The notes: generated by a model not told the origin, from the letters alone. Positions 1-8,712 are shown, counted from the first letter of the stretch. The stretch: 64,000 nucleotides of DNA from Pantoea sp. IMH (GCF_000599885.1 NZ_JFGT01000005.1:558001-622000); one strand, 5' to 3'. Numbers and translations are program-made.

Positions 1-162
1 GTTCACATTGACATTGGCCTGGGTCGTGCTGGCCGTCGTGTTAACGGTAAAGGAGCTGACGGTGCCAAAAGCGCCGCTGGCAGGAGGGAGCGTACAGGCC
101 GCCCAGCCGGGCAGCGCCCAGCCCATCAGCAGCGGTAACAGACAGAGCAGGCGGGTTTTCAT
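1..162 (-). CDS. Csu-type pilus tip adhesin, spore coat U domain protein (3' part outside window)
   Basis: Only the first 54 codons are inside the window; the gene runs off the left edge. The visible part has a signal peptide (a basic MKTR start, a Leu-rich core, cleavage probably after ...GWA) followed by a Thr/Ser-rich stretch with the early Cys (AACTLPP) typical of spore coat U (SCPU) pilins. Its ATG shares the ATGA overlap with the stop of the usher gene upstream, so translation is probably coupled. By position, the last gene of a csu-like operon, it is the likely counterpart of CsuE, the adhesive tip subunit. The role is inferred from gene order and signal peptide; the conserved C-terminal half cannot be seen. 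Confidence 0.7.
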   Translation of the reverse strand, partial: MKTRLLCLLPLLMGWALPGWAACTLPPASGAFGTVSSFTVNTTASTTQANVNVN

Positions 163-2576
163 GGTGAGGTTCCTGAAGCGTCAGAAGAGAGAGCGCAGGT
201 CAGCGGACCGTAGGTCTCAAGCGATAAAGGCCGTCCGCCAGGGAGTTGCAGCACCGCCTCGCAGTGGCGGCCATCCGGCGTTTCGGCCCGGAAAGGGTTT
301 TCAGCAGAGAGATTTTCCATCCAGGCAAGGCCGTCCCAGCCCACATATTCAACGGTCTGGTCGGCACGAATAATTTGCGTGGAAACGGGAAGCGGCTCGC
401 CGGTCTGATCAAGGAGGATCACGCTGGCTGCCCGCAGTGGCTCAATGGGGAAATGCAGCAGATAGCCGCTCTGCCTTTTTACCGAGAAGCGCTGTTCCAC
501 GCGGGAAGTGGTCATGTCTGCCGGCAGATCCAGCGTATCGATATCATATTTTGCGGGATAGTAGGAGCTGATCCCCGGCACCAGCAGATAGCCTGCCCGG
601 TCGGTTTTGCCCATCAGCTGGTTTTCGTAACGTACGCTGATATCCGGATAGTCGGTTTTGACCAGCACAAAAGCATCCGGAACCTGGTTTGCGGCAAACA
701 GACTGCCATCCATCAGCACCAGCGAGCCGGTCACGTCGGCCCATTCGGTACTGTAATCCCGGTCGCCATAGAAGCCTGCGGAGGTTTCCACTTTCGCATT
801 GCGCCAGCTGAGACTGCCCTGGCGATAATCGCTGCCGCTGCTCTGGTTTGCCCATGAGGCATCCCAGGCGATGCCGCCCTCGGTAGGCATGGCGCGGGCA
901 ATACTGACACGCTGTGTGCTGCCACCCTCGACGTCACGCTCCATGCTGACGCTGGCATTGCTGCGATCGCTTAACGGAATAACCAGTGACATTGCCCCGG
1001 ACCAGGCGCCCTGCTGCTGGTCGCGGCTTGCGGAGATATAGAGGCTGCTGTTGCCCCACAGGTTTTTACTCCAGGAGAGGTTTAACAGCTGGGTTCGATC
1101 GTTACTGCCGCTGACGATATCTATATAGGCCGCCCCAAGACTGCCATACTGATTCAGCGACAGGCTGGCGCTGTACTGGGCGCTGCGGCGGCTCAGCGTA
1201 TATTCCGTCCCGCCCACGCTGCTGCGATCGCCATAGAGCGCGAGGTTACTGAAGCCCGCCGACCGGATAATATGCTGGGTGCCGATGCTGAAGCGGCTGT
1301 TGTTGTACTGATAGCCCCAACTGTACTGATTGCCGTGCTCACCCTTCATCTGGCTCTGCGTCAGCGCCGCGTTCACCACGCCCAGCGACCCGAGCCGCAT
1401 CTGTCCTCCTGCGCCACCGGCAGCCAGTGATTCGGCGCCTTCCGCATGGCTTTCCAGCGTCAGCCAGTCATTCAGCCCATAGCGGTAAGAGCCGCTGGCT
1501 GCGGCGGCGTCGTAGTCAAAGTTTTTCACGCCGTAATTCCCGCGCAGCGCCCCGGCGGAGAAGGAGAAATCAGCCAGGCCAGGCTTTAACAGATTGCTGG
1601 AAACATAGAACGGCAGCGTGGTGGTTACGCGACGACCTACGGCATCCGTTGTCACCACTACCGCGTTTCCCGCGCCGTTTACAAAGGGCAGATTGGTCAG
1701 TGACCAGGGGCCGGGCTGTACCTCATTGCTGCTGCTTTTATAGCCGTTAACAAACAGGTCCACGGTCGAGGGCACCGCGGCCTGGCCGGAAAAAGAGGGC
1801 AGAGGATAGGTGATAATGTCCGGCCTGACTGAAAAGTCTTTCGCTATTTTCAGGCCGCCAAGCCGCACGCTGTTGCTCCAGGCCAGCGCATCGGTGGTCA
1901 GGTCGCCCACACGCCAGCTTAGCGAGCGGTTCTCATCCTGATAACTGAACCAGGTATCGTAGCGAAGATAACCTTCATTCACGCTCCCTGGCGCGCCGGA
2001 GAGCTGCTCCTGCCAGACGCCGTTACTGGAGAACTGTCCGGCCACGCCGAACAGGCGGAATTCGTTCCAGGCCGACAGGCGTGTGCCGCTTTGCGCCGTA
2101 TGGCTGGTGTAGAGATCGTAGTTAAACAGCGCGCCGGGCGTGGTACGGCCTGGATAACGTGGACCGGCACGCTGTTCGCCCTCAATTGTCTGACGGGGAA
2201 GCCATGCGGGCGGTACTTTCAGCACGATTCGCTGGCGGGCCTGATCATACTCCGCGCTCACTTCCGGCATGCTGGTGACATCGACCATCGATGAGGTAAT
2301 GCGGGCGCTGGGAATACCTGCCCGCTGCAAATCCCCGGCACGCAGATAATAGTGATTGTCCCGGAACTCTACGGGAACCACTTCACCGCTGTCCTGCCCG
2401 TTTACCACCAGTCCCAGCATATATTGCTGCTGACCGGCGGGAGAGGTATTTTGCGTCGGCGGGGGGGGCAAAGAGGAATAGACTTCCGTGCGGCCTGCCA
2501 CAGGAATCAGGCCGCATAAAATGCCAGTCACGGCCAGGGAGCAGCGCCTGAGAGACGCACGTCTTCGCCCGTTCAT
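159..2576 (-). CDS. csuD: Outer-membrane usher of Csu-type fimbriae (FimD/CsuD-like)
   Basis: An 805-residue outer-membrane usher that receives chaperone-bound pilins and threads the growing pilus through the outer membrane. Visible features are an N-terminal signal region, an N-domain that includes an LGLVVNGQDSG segment, a long beta-barrel with many alternating aromatic and Gly residues (about residues 150-620, e.g. the VDLFVNGYKSSS plug-proximal motif near 275), and C-terminal domains rich in Gly/Pro. The length is in the range for the gamma3/archaic usher group. It starts 3 nt after the chaperone stop codon without a clear Shine-Dalgarno, so it probably depends on translation of the chaperone gene. 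That matters because the chaperone carries an amber codon. It overlaps the adhesin start by 4 nt. Confidence 0.88.
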   Translation of the reverse strand: MNGRRRASLRRCSLAVTGILCGLIPVAGRTEVYSSLPPPPTQNTSPAGQQQYMLGLVVNGQDSGEVVPVEFRDNHYYLRAGDLQRAGIPSARITSSMVDVTSMPEVSAEYDQARQRIVLKVPPAWLPRQTIEGEQRAGPRYPGRTTPGALFNYDLYTSHTAQSGTRLSAWNEFRLFGVAGQFSSNGVWQEQLSGAPGSVNEGYLRYDTWFSYQDENRSLSWRVGDLTTDALAWSNSVRLGGLKIAKDFSVRPDIITYPLPSFSGQAAVPSTVDLFVNGYKSSSNEVQPGPWSLTNLPFVNGAGNAVVVTTDAVGRRVTTTLPFYVSSNLLKPGLADFSFSAGALRGNYGVKNFDYDAAAASGSYRYGLNDWLTLESHAEGAESLAAGGAGGQMRLGSLGVVNAALTQSQMKGEHGNQYSWGYQYNNSRFSIGTQHIIRSAGFSNLALYGDRSSVGGTEYTLSRRSAQYSASLSLNQYGSLGAAYIDIVSGSNDRTQLLNLSWSKNLWGNSSLYISASRDQQQGAWSGAMSLVIPLSDRSNASVSMERDVEGGSTQRVSIARAMPTEGGIAWDASWANQSSGSDYRQGSLSWRNAKVETSAGFYGDRDYSTEWADVTGSLVLMDGSLFAANQVPDAFVLVKTDYPDISVRYENQLMGKTDRAGYLLVPGISSYYPAKYDIDTLDLPADMTTSRVEQRFSVKRQSGYLLHFPIEPLRAASVILLDQTGEPLPVSTQIIRADQTVEYVGWDGLAWMENLSAENPFRAETPDGRHCEAVLQLPGGRPLSLETYGPLTCALSSDASGTSP

Positions 2577-2579
2577 TGG

Positions 2580-2885
2580 CTAGCGGGAGGAACCGCTGCG
2601 CCAGGCTTTCGTTCCCACTTCGGCGCTCAGTTCTGCGCCGCTGGCGGGGGTAAATTTCAGTGGAAAGGTGTTCATCGATCCTGCCAGCACGTAGCCAAAA
2701 AGGCTGTCAGAAAGCACCCGTCCGCCGAGACTGACCCTGCTCAGACGGGCGTGTTTGCTGCCGGTATTGGTGATTTGCAGCGCCGGCCGACCGCTCTGGT
2801 TGACGATTTTCCAGCTCAGTTCTGGCCTGGCGGCATCGGGGGAGAGCCCCTGACCATAGGTAAACAGCGGCACGGAGTAGCGCAT
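2580..2885 (-). CDS. Fimbrial chaperone, C-terminal half separated by an amber codon
   Basis: 101 residues in the same frame as the fragment before it, beginning with the ATG that directly follows a TAG codon (2886-2888). It opens with RYSVPLF, the usual beta-strand at the end of domain 1 of PapD-like chaperones, and continues with a full domain 2 (PELSWKIVNQSG, ITNTGSKHARLS, GYVLAGS). It is therefore not an independent gene but the second half of the csuC-type chaperone. Reinitiation at the adjacent ATG could produce it as a separate, signal-less polypeptide, which would stay in the cytoplasm and not function. Either the locus is a recent pseudogene, the amber is suppressed, or the base is a sequencing error. 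Confidence 0.75.
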   Translation of the reverse strand: MRYSVPLFTYGQGLSPDAARPELSWKIVNQSGRPALQITNTGSKHARLSRVSLGGRVLSDSLFGYVLAGSMNTFPLKFTPASGAELSAEVGTKAWRSGSSR

Positions 2886-3293
2886 CTAAAAATTAAGGCC
2901 AGCCTGGTTTTGTCCTGGCTCCTGCGGCGTGGGGATTTCATCCAGCAGCACGCGGTAAGCGAGCTCTTTTCCAGCTGGAGGCTGACTCTGGCCGATCAGA
3001 CGCACCAGCTGTTTCTGACCGGGTTCAATCCTGACCAGCGGCGGACTGGCTACGACCTTTTGCTGCGTCTGATACTGTTCTTTACCCTCAACCTGTTCCC
3101 ACGCAAATATTCTGACCTGCATCAGCGTAGTGGCGTCGCCCCGGTTCTCCAGCCAGAGTTCGGAAGCTTTGTCACCGCTGAGGATTTTGGGATCGATTGG
3201 CCAGATCAGCACCGAATTTCCCGCCCGGGCTGTTGTCATCAGCGCGCCACCTGCCAGGCAGATTAACAGCGCAAAAGTATGTAGCGTCTTCAT
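2886..3293 (-). CDS. csuC: Fimbrial chaperone, N-terminal half (csuC-like), ended by in-frame amber
   Basis: 135 residues from the preferred ATG (3293), which has AAGGA at the right distance; an upstream GTG at 3323 is possible but would overlap the pilin gene. A signal peptide (MKTLHTFALLICLAGGALMTTARA) leads into an immunoglobulin-like domain 1 with the strands expected of a PapD-type periplasmic chaperone (NSVLIWPIDPKI, ASELWLENRGD, QKQLVRLIG, YRVLLDEIP). The frame stops at TAG (2886-2888) and continues without shift into the second domain. Together the halves give about 237 residues, a normal chaperone length. One C-to-T change (CAG Gln to TAG) would explain the break. The chaperone is essential for pilin folding, so the whole pilus may be inactive. 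Confidence 0.8.
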   Translation of the reverse strand: MKTLHTFALLICLAGGALMTTARAGNSVLIWPIDPKILSGDKASELWLENRGDATTLMQVRIFAWEQVEGKEQYQTQQKVVASPPLVRIEPGQKQLVRLIGQSQPPAGKELAYRVLLDEIPTPQEPGQNQAGLNF

Positions 3294-3316
3294 TCTTGAT
3301 CCTTCTGTGTCCCTTT

Positions 3317-3826
3317 TTACCAACTCAGCGTGACCCGCAGGGTATCGCTGTAAGTCCCGGCCCGGTTTACGCCACTCAGCTGCAGCAGGCCGAAGATGGG
3401 CAGGGTAATAGTGTTTGCATTGCTGTAGCTCAGCGCCACGTTCTGATTGACCGGTATCGCGCTGGTGGCGCTGTGAGTGGCGCTACTGTAAAGCGTATAG
3501 CTCACAAGATTACTGTTATTCGCCACCCTGAGGTTGCGTGTGGTGGTGTAGTTACTGCCGCCGTCGATACTCATTGATAACGTCGTCCCTGGGGTGCAGG
3601 CCAGATTAAGGGTCGAGTTCTGCACATAGCTTGCGCTGACCGACCGGCTTCCAACGCCTGGGTGGCTGCCAAAATCCAGCGTGCCAAATAGGCTGGTATT
3701 GGTACCGGAAATCACGCAGCCGTTAACGATCGAAGCCGTGACCTGGAAGGTTTGCGTCGGCAGTGCAGCACTCCCGGCGCTGACAGTCAGCAACACAAGA
3801 CAAAGCGGGCGCATCAGGCCCGCCAC
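3317..3826 (-). CDS. Spore coat U domain pilin subunit (CsuA/CsuB-like)
   Basis: A secreted pilin of about 169 residues with a hydrophobic signal sequence and one SCPU domain: FQVTASIVNGCVISG, FGTLDFGSHPGV, the second Cys in LNLACTPGT, and the C-terminal donor-strand-type ending TYSDTLRVTLSW. These minor or adaptor subunits polymerise by donor-strand exchange into thin adhesive Csu/archaic pili. Start choice: a GTG at 3826 has GAGGA six bases upstream; a GTG at 3847 and an ATG at 3814 are alternatives, the last with poor spacing. It lies between the major pilin and the chaperone, in the usual csuAB-A-B-C-D-E order but with only two pilin genes before the chaperone. Confidence 0.8.
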   Translation of the reverse strand: MAGLMRPLCLVLLTVSAGSAALPTQTFQVTASIVNGCVISGTNTSLFGTLDFGSHPGVGSRSVSASYVQNSTLNLACTPGTTLSMSIDGGSNYTTTRNLRVANNSNLVSYTLYSSATHSATSAIPVNQNVALSYSNANTITLPIFGLLQLSGVNRAGTYSDTLRVTLSW

Positions 3827-3871
3827 GCATCTTCCTCGTTCCGCCACGCTGGCGCTCCCTGTCGGTCAGAC

Positions 3872-4438
3872 TCAGTAGTTCACGGCAACGCTGATCGTAT
3901 CCGTGTAGGTGCCTGCCGGGATTGTGGCATCGAATCCGCCTCCGGTGATGCGGCCATAAATCGGATAGTTTTCGCCGTTAATAGGATCGGTCGTGCCGGT
4001 GTTGGTAAGGTCAGTGTTATTGGCGATCGGCGTGGTGTAAGAAGTGGTGCTATAGAGGGTGTAAGCAATTCCCTGAGTGGCATCGCTGCCAAGAACAAGG
4101 TAGCGGGGCTGCGCGGTGACGGCACCAAACACGGTGGTCGGCGCCGTATTGCTGCTGGTGAGCTGGACGTTATAGGTCTGGCCGGTGGTACAACGCACGA
4201 AAATGCCGTTGCCCAGCGAACCGACCAGGGTGGCGTTGAGGGTATCGAAGGTGGCAGCGCTGCTACCAAAGTCCAGAGTACCGAAGTCAACGCCGGTCGT
4301 GGCCGATTGTCCGTTAACGAGACAGCCGGTGGTCAGCACCAGCTGGGCGTTGATGGTTCCCGTCGTGGTGGCGGCAAAGCCGCAAGAGGCTACGCCGAGG
4401 CCCAGGCCACAACCCAGCAAAAAAAGCTTCATTTTCAT
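3872..4438 (-). CDS. Major Csu-type pilin, spore coat U domain (CsuA/B-like)
   Basis: 188 residues: signal peptide ending ...SCGFA, then an SCPU domain with the paired Cys residues (TTGCLVNG and FVRCTTG), the DFGTLDFGS turn, and the terminal strand GTYTDTISVAVNY. It is rich in Thr, Gly and Asn, like major pilins that build the shaft by donor-strand exchange. It is the first gene of the operon; ATG 4438 follows AAGGAACGG. The 550-base gap upstream carries a perfect inverted repeat (4496-4513) that could be a regulator site or leader hairpin. CsuA/B in Acinetobacter is the best studied relative; the assignment rests on domain and order. Confidence 0.85.
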   Translation of the reverse strand: MKMKLFLLGCGLGLGVASCGFAATTTGTINAQLVLTTGCLVNGQSATTGVDFGTLDFGSSAATFDTLNATLVGSLGNGIFVRCTTGQTYNVQLTSSNTAPTTVFGAVTAQPRYLVLGSDATQGIAYTLYSTTSYTTPIANNTDLTNTGTTDPINGENYPIYGRITGGGFDATIPAGTYTDTISVAVNY

Positions 4439-4988
4439 AACCGTTCCTTACTGATTAGACCGATGAATGTGCTTTTTCGCCTGGCGTGAAATTAACGTTA
4501 AGCGGGCTTAACGCTGTCAGAAAAATAATGCTTTATCCCCGCTATGAATAATATCAGGGGCGTTTTTGCTGCCTTTTATGGTCAGCATTCTTTTATTTTT
4601 CTTTACTATAGAACAGCAACATAAGCGCTGTGAAGCGAAACGAAAAAATAACGCTTATGGTTCACAAAAAAAGAGGAATTTCGGCCCGGAGGCCAGGGTG
4701 TGAGCGGTAAGTGAAAAGTGGAATGCCTTTACATTTAATTCTGTGCAAGAGAAATTGGCGATGTTATGTTTTGCCAGCCTGCTACAGGCCAGTCTTAAAC
4801 GCTATAAATTATAAGGATATAAGCCTCGCAGGATCGGTAAGCGCTTACAGGTGCTAAGTCTTTATATTGTGTAGCGTAAAGTTGCCTGTTCTTTAGCCGA
4901 TACCCAAAGGGTCAGAACGACGGTTTTTCAGAAATATTATTTAACTACAGGGTGCCAGAAAACTGGCGACGGACCCAGAGATTTGCCT
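4439..4988. promoter_or_regulatory. Divergent intergenic region, csu operon / MHYT-GGDEF-EAL gene
   Basis: 550 bases without a gene, AT-richer than the flanks, holding the promoters of two divergent units. The clearest structure is the inverted repeat CGTTAAGC-GG-GCTTAACG at 4496-4513, about 60 bases before the pilin ATG. I see no confident sigma-70 promoter pair. Confidence 0.4.
4496..4513. repeat. Perfect 8+2+8 inverted repeat upstream of csu operon
   Basis: CGTTAAGC, two G, GCTTAACG. It lies in the probable promoter or 5' leader of the pilus operon, so it may be an operator for a dimeric regulator or a leader hairpin. Confidence 0.6.
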
Positions 4989-7130
4989 ATGCTCATTAAC
5001 GCTTATGACCAGCTGCTGGTCGCCGTCTCGATTTTTGTCGCCATACTGGCTTCCTATACCGCGCTGGATATGGCAGGACGGGTCGCGACATCAGCTGGCA
5101 GGGTGGCCCTTATCTGGCTGGTGGGCGGCGGTTTCGCCATGGGGATTGGCATCTGGTCAATGCATTTTATCGGCATGCTGGCCATGAATATGGAAATGAT
5201 GATGAGCTACGATCCCGCGCTCACCATGCTTTCCATGGCGGTTGCGGTCGCCTCCTCCATTTTTGCGCTCTGGATTGTCTGTTATGGTGAACTGCCGCTC
5301 TCCCGGCTGATTGTCGGCGCACTGACGCTCGGCAGCGGAGTGGTGGCGATGCACTATATCGGCATGGCGGCGCTGATGTTTGCGGCGGAAATCATCTGGA
5401 ACTGGGGCTGGATTACGCTCTCTGTGATCATCGCGCTGGTCGCTTCAACCGCCGCGCTGTGGCTGGCGTTCAAGCTGCGTCAGGGCGGTGGAAAGCTGGC
5501 GCTGCTGCGCGCTGGCGCGGCTACGCTGATGGGCATAGCCATCGCAGGCATGCACTACACCGGCATGGCGGCGGCCAGCTTTCCGGCGATGAGCCACGCC
5601 AGTGAAATGGGCGTTAACAGCAACTGGCTGGCGGTGCTGGTGGTGGTGGTCACGCTCTCCATTCTCGGCATTACGCTTATTGTCTCCACGCTGGATGCAC
5701 GTCTTCAGGCCCGCACGTCGGTGCTGGCCTCCTCGCTGGCGGAAGCGAACCGCGAGCTGGCACAGCTGGCGCTGCATGACAACCTTACCCGTCTGCCCAA
5801 CCGTATTCTGCTGGAGGACCGGCTCGATCAGGCGGTCAATAAAGCCGAACGTGAAGGTAACTCGTTCGCGCTGATGTTCATGGATCTGGATGGTTTTAAA
5901 AGCGTTAATGACGCTTTTGGCCACCATATTGGCGATAACTTGTTGATTGCCGTCACCGAGCGGATGAAATCACTGCTGAAAGGCCACCATACGCTTGCCC
6001 GGCTCGGCGGTGATGAATTCGTGCTGCTGGTTGAAATCGGCGACCCTAATGATGCGGCCACCGTGGCCGATATGCTGGTCAAAGCGATTGATGTACCTTT
6101 CCTGATTTCCCGCTACGAACTGGCGGTATCGCTGAGTATTGGTATCGCCGTCTATCCCGGCGACGGCAAGGATGAGCGTGAGCTGATGTTTAATGCCGAC
6201 GCCGCCATGTATCACACCAAAAATAATGGCCGTAACGGCTACAGCTTCTTCCAGCCGTCGATGAACACCATCGCCCAGAATCAGCTGCAGCTGATTAACG
6301 ACTTGTGGCTGGCGCGGGACAACAATGAGCTTCGCGTCTTTTATCAGCCCAAGTTCTGCGCGCCGCAGGGGCCGATTATGGGCTTTGAAGCGCTGGTCCG
6401 CTGGCAGCATCCGCAGCGCGGCCTGCTGACGCCGGACACTTTTTTGCCGCTGGCGGAGAAGACCGGCCTGATTGTCACCATCGGCAACTGGGTTATCGGG
6501 GAAGCGTGCCGCCAGCTGCGCATCTGGCATTTGCAGGGGAATCCTCACTGGTCGATCGCAGTTAATCTTTCAGCGCTCCAGTTTGAGCAGGCTGGCCTGG
6601 TCGAAGCGGTCACCACCGCGCTGGAAACGCATCACATTTCTCCCGAGCTGCTGACGCTGGAAGTGACGGAAACCACCGCCATGCGCGATCCGGACGAAAG
6701 TATCCGCATTCTGACTCAACTGACGGATCTGGGCGTCAAAGCGTCCATAGATGATTTCGGTACCGGCTACTCAAGCCTGCTTTACCTGAAGCGGCTGCCG
6801 GCAAGCGAGCTGAAAATCGATCGGGCTTTTGTTAACGAACTTCAGGCGAAAAGTGAAGATGCCACCATTGTCACCGCTATTGTGGCGCTGGCGCAGACGC
6901 TTAACCTTAAAGTGGTGGCGGAAGGGGTGGAAACGCCTGAGCAACAGGCCTTTCTGACCGAGCTTGGCTGCAATTCGCTGCAGGGCTACCTGTTAGGCAA
7001 GCCGATGCCTGCCGACCAGGTGCCGGAGCTGACTCACTATGTGGATGGCAGGGAAGTTGACGTGCTGCCAGGGCTGAAAAAGAGAAAACAAGAAGCGGCT
7101 TGCCTTGCTGACACGGCTGACTCGCTCTGA
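4989..7130 (+). CDS. MHYT-sensor bifunctional diguanylate cyclase/phosphodiesterase
   Basis: About 713 residues. The N-terminal 235 are an MHYT membrane sensor: seven hydrophobic helices with three repeats of the M-H-[FY]-x-G-M motif (near residues 58, 121 and 188), proposed in this family to bind a metal and sense O2, CO or NO. A linker leads to a GGDEF domain with an intact GGDEF (about 340-344), expected to make cyclic-di-GMP, and then an EAL domain with EAL (467-469), NLSALQF, EVTETTA, DDFGTGYSS and AEGVET, expected to break it down. No RxxD inhibitory site precedes GGDEF. Both domains look catalytic, so the net activity cannot be read from sequence. ATG 4989 is preferred; TTG 4983 adds two residues. 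It stands divergent to the csu pilus operon, a plausible but unproven target. Confidence 0.9.
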   Translation: MLINAYDQLLVAVSIFVAILASYTALDMAGRVATSAGRVALIWLVGGGFAMGIGIWSMHFIGMLAMNMEMMMSYDPALTMLSMAVAVASSIFALWIVCYGELPLSRLIVGALTLGSGVVAMHYIGMAALMFAAEIIWNWGWITLSVIIALVASTAALWLAFKLRQGGGKLALLRAGAATLMGIAIAGMHYTGMAAASFPAMSHASEMGVNSNWLAVLVVVVTLSILGITLIVSTLDARLQARTSVLASSLAEANRELAQLALHDNLTRLPNRILLEDRLDQAVNKAEREGNSFALMFMDLDGFKSVNDAFGHHIGDNLLIAVTERMKSLLKGHHTLARLGGDEFVLLVEIGDPNDAATVADMLVKAIDVPFLISRYELAVSLSIGIAVYPGDGKDERELMFNADAAMYHTKNNGRNGYSFFQPSMNTIAQNQLQLINDLWLARDNNELRVFYQPKFCAPQGPIMGFEALVRWQHPQRGLLTPDTFLPLAEKTGLIVTIGNWVIGEACRQLRIWHLQGNPHWSIAVNLSALQFEQAGLVEAVTTALETHHISPELLTLEVTETTAMRDPDESIRILTQLTDLGVKASIDDFGTGYSSLLYLKRLPASELKIDRAFVNELQAKSEDATIVTAIVALAQTLNLKVVAEGVETPEQQAFLTELGCNSLQGYLLGKPMPADQVPELTHYVDGREVDVLPGLKKRKQEAACLADTADSL

Positions 7131-7261
7131 TCTTACTGACGCGATCTGAGCGGCGACAGACGCTGCTCAGGCGACAGAGCTGAGCAACCTGCCGTCCAGC
7201 CCGGCCTCCAGCCTGCTGCGTGATGCATTGTCCGGGGCTGTTAAATTACCGCTGTCAGACC

Positions 7262-7309
7262 TATAATAGTTGCCAAATTCTTTATACTGGCCTGTAACAG
7301 TTTTGGCAA
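7262..7309 (+). promoter_or_regulatory. Probable ydcR promoter with inverted-repeat operator
   Basis: A consensus -10 box TATAAT lies at 7262-7267. Just downstream, TTGCCAAA (7270-7277) and its exact inverse TTTGGCAA (7302-7309) form an inverted repeat that overlaps the start region of the MocR-type gene. A start point near 7274 would place the transcript after the TTG at 7270, which supports TTG 7303 as the true start codon. Autoregulation through this repeat is an inference. Confidence 0.45.
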
Positions 7310-8712
7310 AATATCAGCAGCTTATCGATCGTATTTCCCAGCAGATAGCCGATGAAATCTGGCTTCCGGGCGAGAAACTGCCCTCGCTGCGCGAACAGGT
7401 CGCGCTCAGCGGTATGAGCCTGATGACGGTGATGCACGCTTATCAGGTGCTGGAAAGTCAGGGCTGGATACAGTCGCGTCCGCAGTCGGGCTATTTTGTC
7501 GCGCCGCGCGCGGAATTCCTCAGCCAGCCTGCCAGCCACCAGAAGGTGCAGCTGGCGGAGTCGGTCGATATCAACGCCTTTATTTTTGATGTGTTGCAGG
7601 CGTGCCGCGATCCGGAGATCCTGCCATTTGGCTCTGCGTTCCCCGATCCCGATCTTTTCCCCCAGCGCCAGCTGATGCGCTCGCTCAGTGCGGTATCGCA
7701 TACCCTCACGTCATCAGATGCCCTGAATAATCTCCCGCCCGGCAATGAGATGCTGCGTAAAACGCTGGCCCAGCGCTACGCGCTGCAGGGCGTGCAGGTC
7801 TCTCCGGATGAAATTGTTATCACCAACGGCGCGATGGAAGCCCTGAACCTCAGTATGCAGGCGGTAACGGAGCCTGGCGACTGGGTAATCATTGAAAACC
7901 CTTGCTTCTACGGGGCGCTACAGGTGATTGAGCGGCTGAAGCTGAAAGCCGTCGCTATCGCCACCGATCCCCGGGACGGCATGGATCTTGACGAACTGGA
8001 AAGGGCGCTGGCGCGCTGGCCGGTTAAAGCGTGCTGGATGATGACCAACCAGCAGAATCCGGTGGGCTGTACGCTCACCCGTGAGAAAAAGCAGCAGCTT
8101 GTGGCGCTGCTGGAAAAGCATCAGGTCGCGCTGATCGAAGATGATGTTTACAGTGAACTCTACTTCGGCGGTGACAAACCGCTTCCGGCAAAAGCCTTTG
8201 AGCAGCAGGGAAGCGTGCTGCACTGCTCCTCATTCTCAAAAAATCTGGTGGCGGGATTCCGCGTCGGCTGGGTGGCGGCGGGCAAGCACGCGCAGCGGAT
8301 CCAGCGCTTACAGCTGATGAGCACGCTGGCGACCAGTGCGCCTATGCAGCTTGCCATCGCCAATTATCTCGGCACCCGCAGCTATGACACGCATCTGCGG
8401 CGGCTGCGGCAGGCGCTGGAGCTGCGGAAAAATCAGGCGCGACTCTCGCTGAGGCGACACCTGCCGGAAGGGGCCAGAATCAACGAGTCGCATGGCGGCT
8501 ATTTCCTCTGGGTGGAGCTGCCGGGGCAGATTAACGCGACGGATCTCTATTACCAGGCGCTCCGCCACGGCATCAGCATCGCGCCGGGAAAAATGTTCTC
8601 GTCCGGCGATCAGTACGCCAACTACTTCCGGTTTAATACGGCGTGGGAGTGGGATGATAAAAAGGAGCAGGCGGCCGCCACGCTGGGGAAACTGATAGCA
8701 TCAATGCGCTGA
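7303..8712 (+). CDS. ydcR: MocR-family regulator: GntR helix-turn-helix fused to aminotransferase fold (YdcR-like)
   Basis: 469 residues from TTG 7303. The first 75 residues are a GntR winged helix (KYQQLIDRISQQI, LPGEKLPSLREQ, MSLMTVMHAYQVLESQGWI), and the rest is a fold-type I PLP-dependent aminotransferase-like domain with NQQNPVG and the PLP-lysine region HCSSFSKNLVAGFRVGW. It closely matches the E. coli YdcR sequence I recall, in length and start (M-KKYQQL there), which is why I prefer TTG 7303 to TTG 7270. MocR proteins use PLP or an aldehyde/amine ligand to control nearby or metabolic genes; YdcR's target is not established here. The inverted repeat across the start region suggests autoregulation. 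Confidence 0.87.
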   Translation: MAKYQQLIDRISQQIADEIWLPGEKLPSLREQVALSGMSLMTVMHAYQVLESQGWIQSRPQSGYFVAPRAEFLSQPASHQKVQLAESVDINAFIFDVLQACRDPEILPFGSAFPDPDLFPQRQLMRSLSAVSHTLTSSDALNNLPPGNEMLRKTLAQRYALQGVQVSPDEIVITNGAMEALNLSMQAVTEPGDWVIIENPCFYGALQVIERLKLKAVAIATDPRDGMDLDELERALARWPVKACWMMTNQQNPVGCTLTREKKQQLVALLEKHQVALIEDDVYSELYFGGDKPLPAKAFEQQGSVLHCSSFSKNLVAGFRVGWVAAGKHAQRIQRLQLMSTLATSAPMQLAIANYLGTRSYDTHLRRLRQALELRKNQARLSLRRHLPEGARINESHGGYFLWVELPGQINATDLYYQALRHGISIAPGKMFSSGDQYANYFRFNTAWEWDDKKEQAAATLGKLIASMR

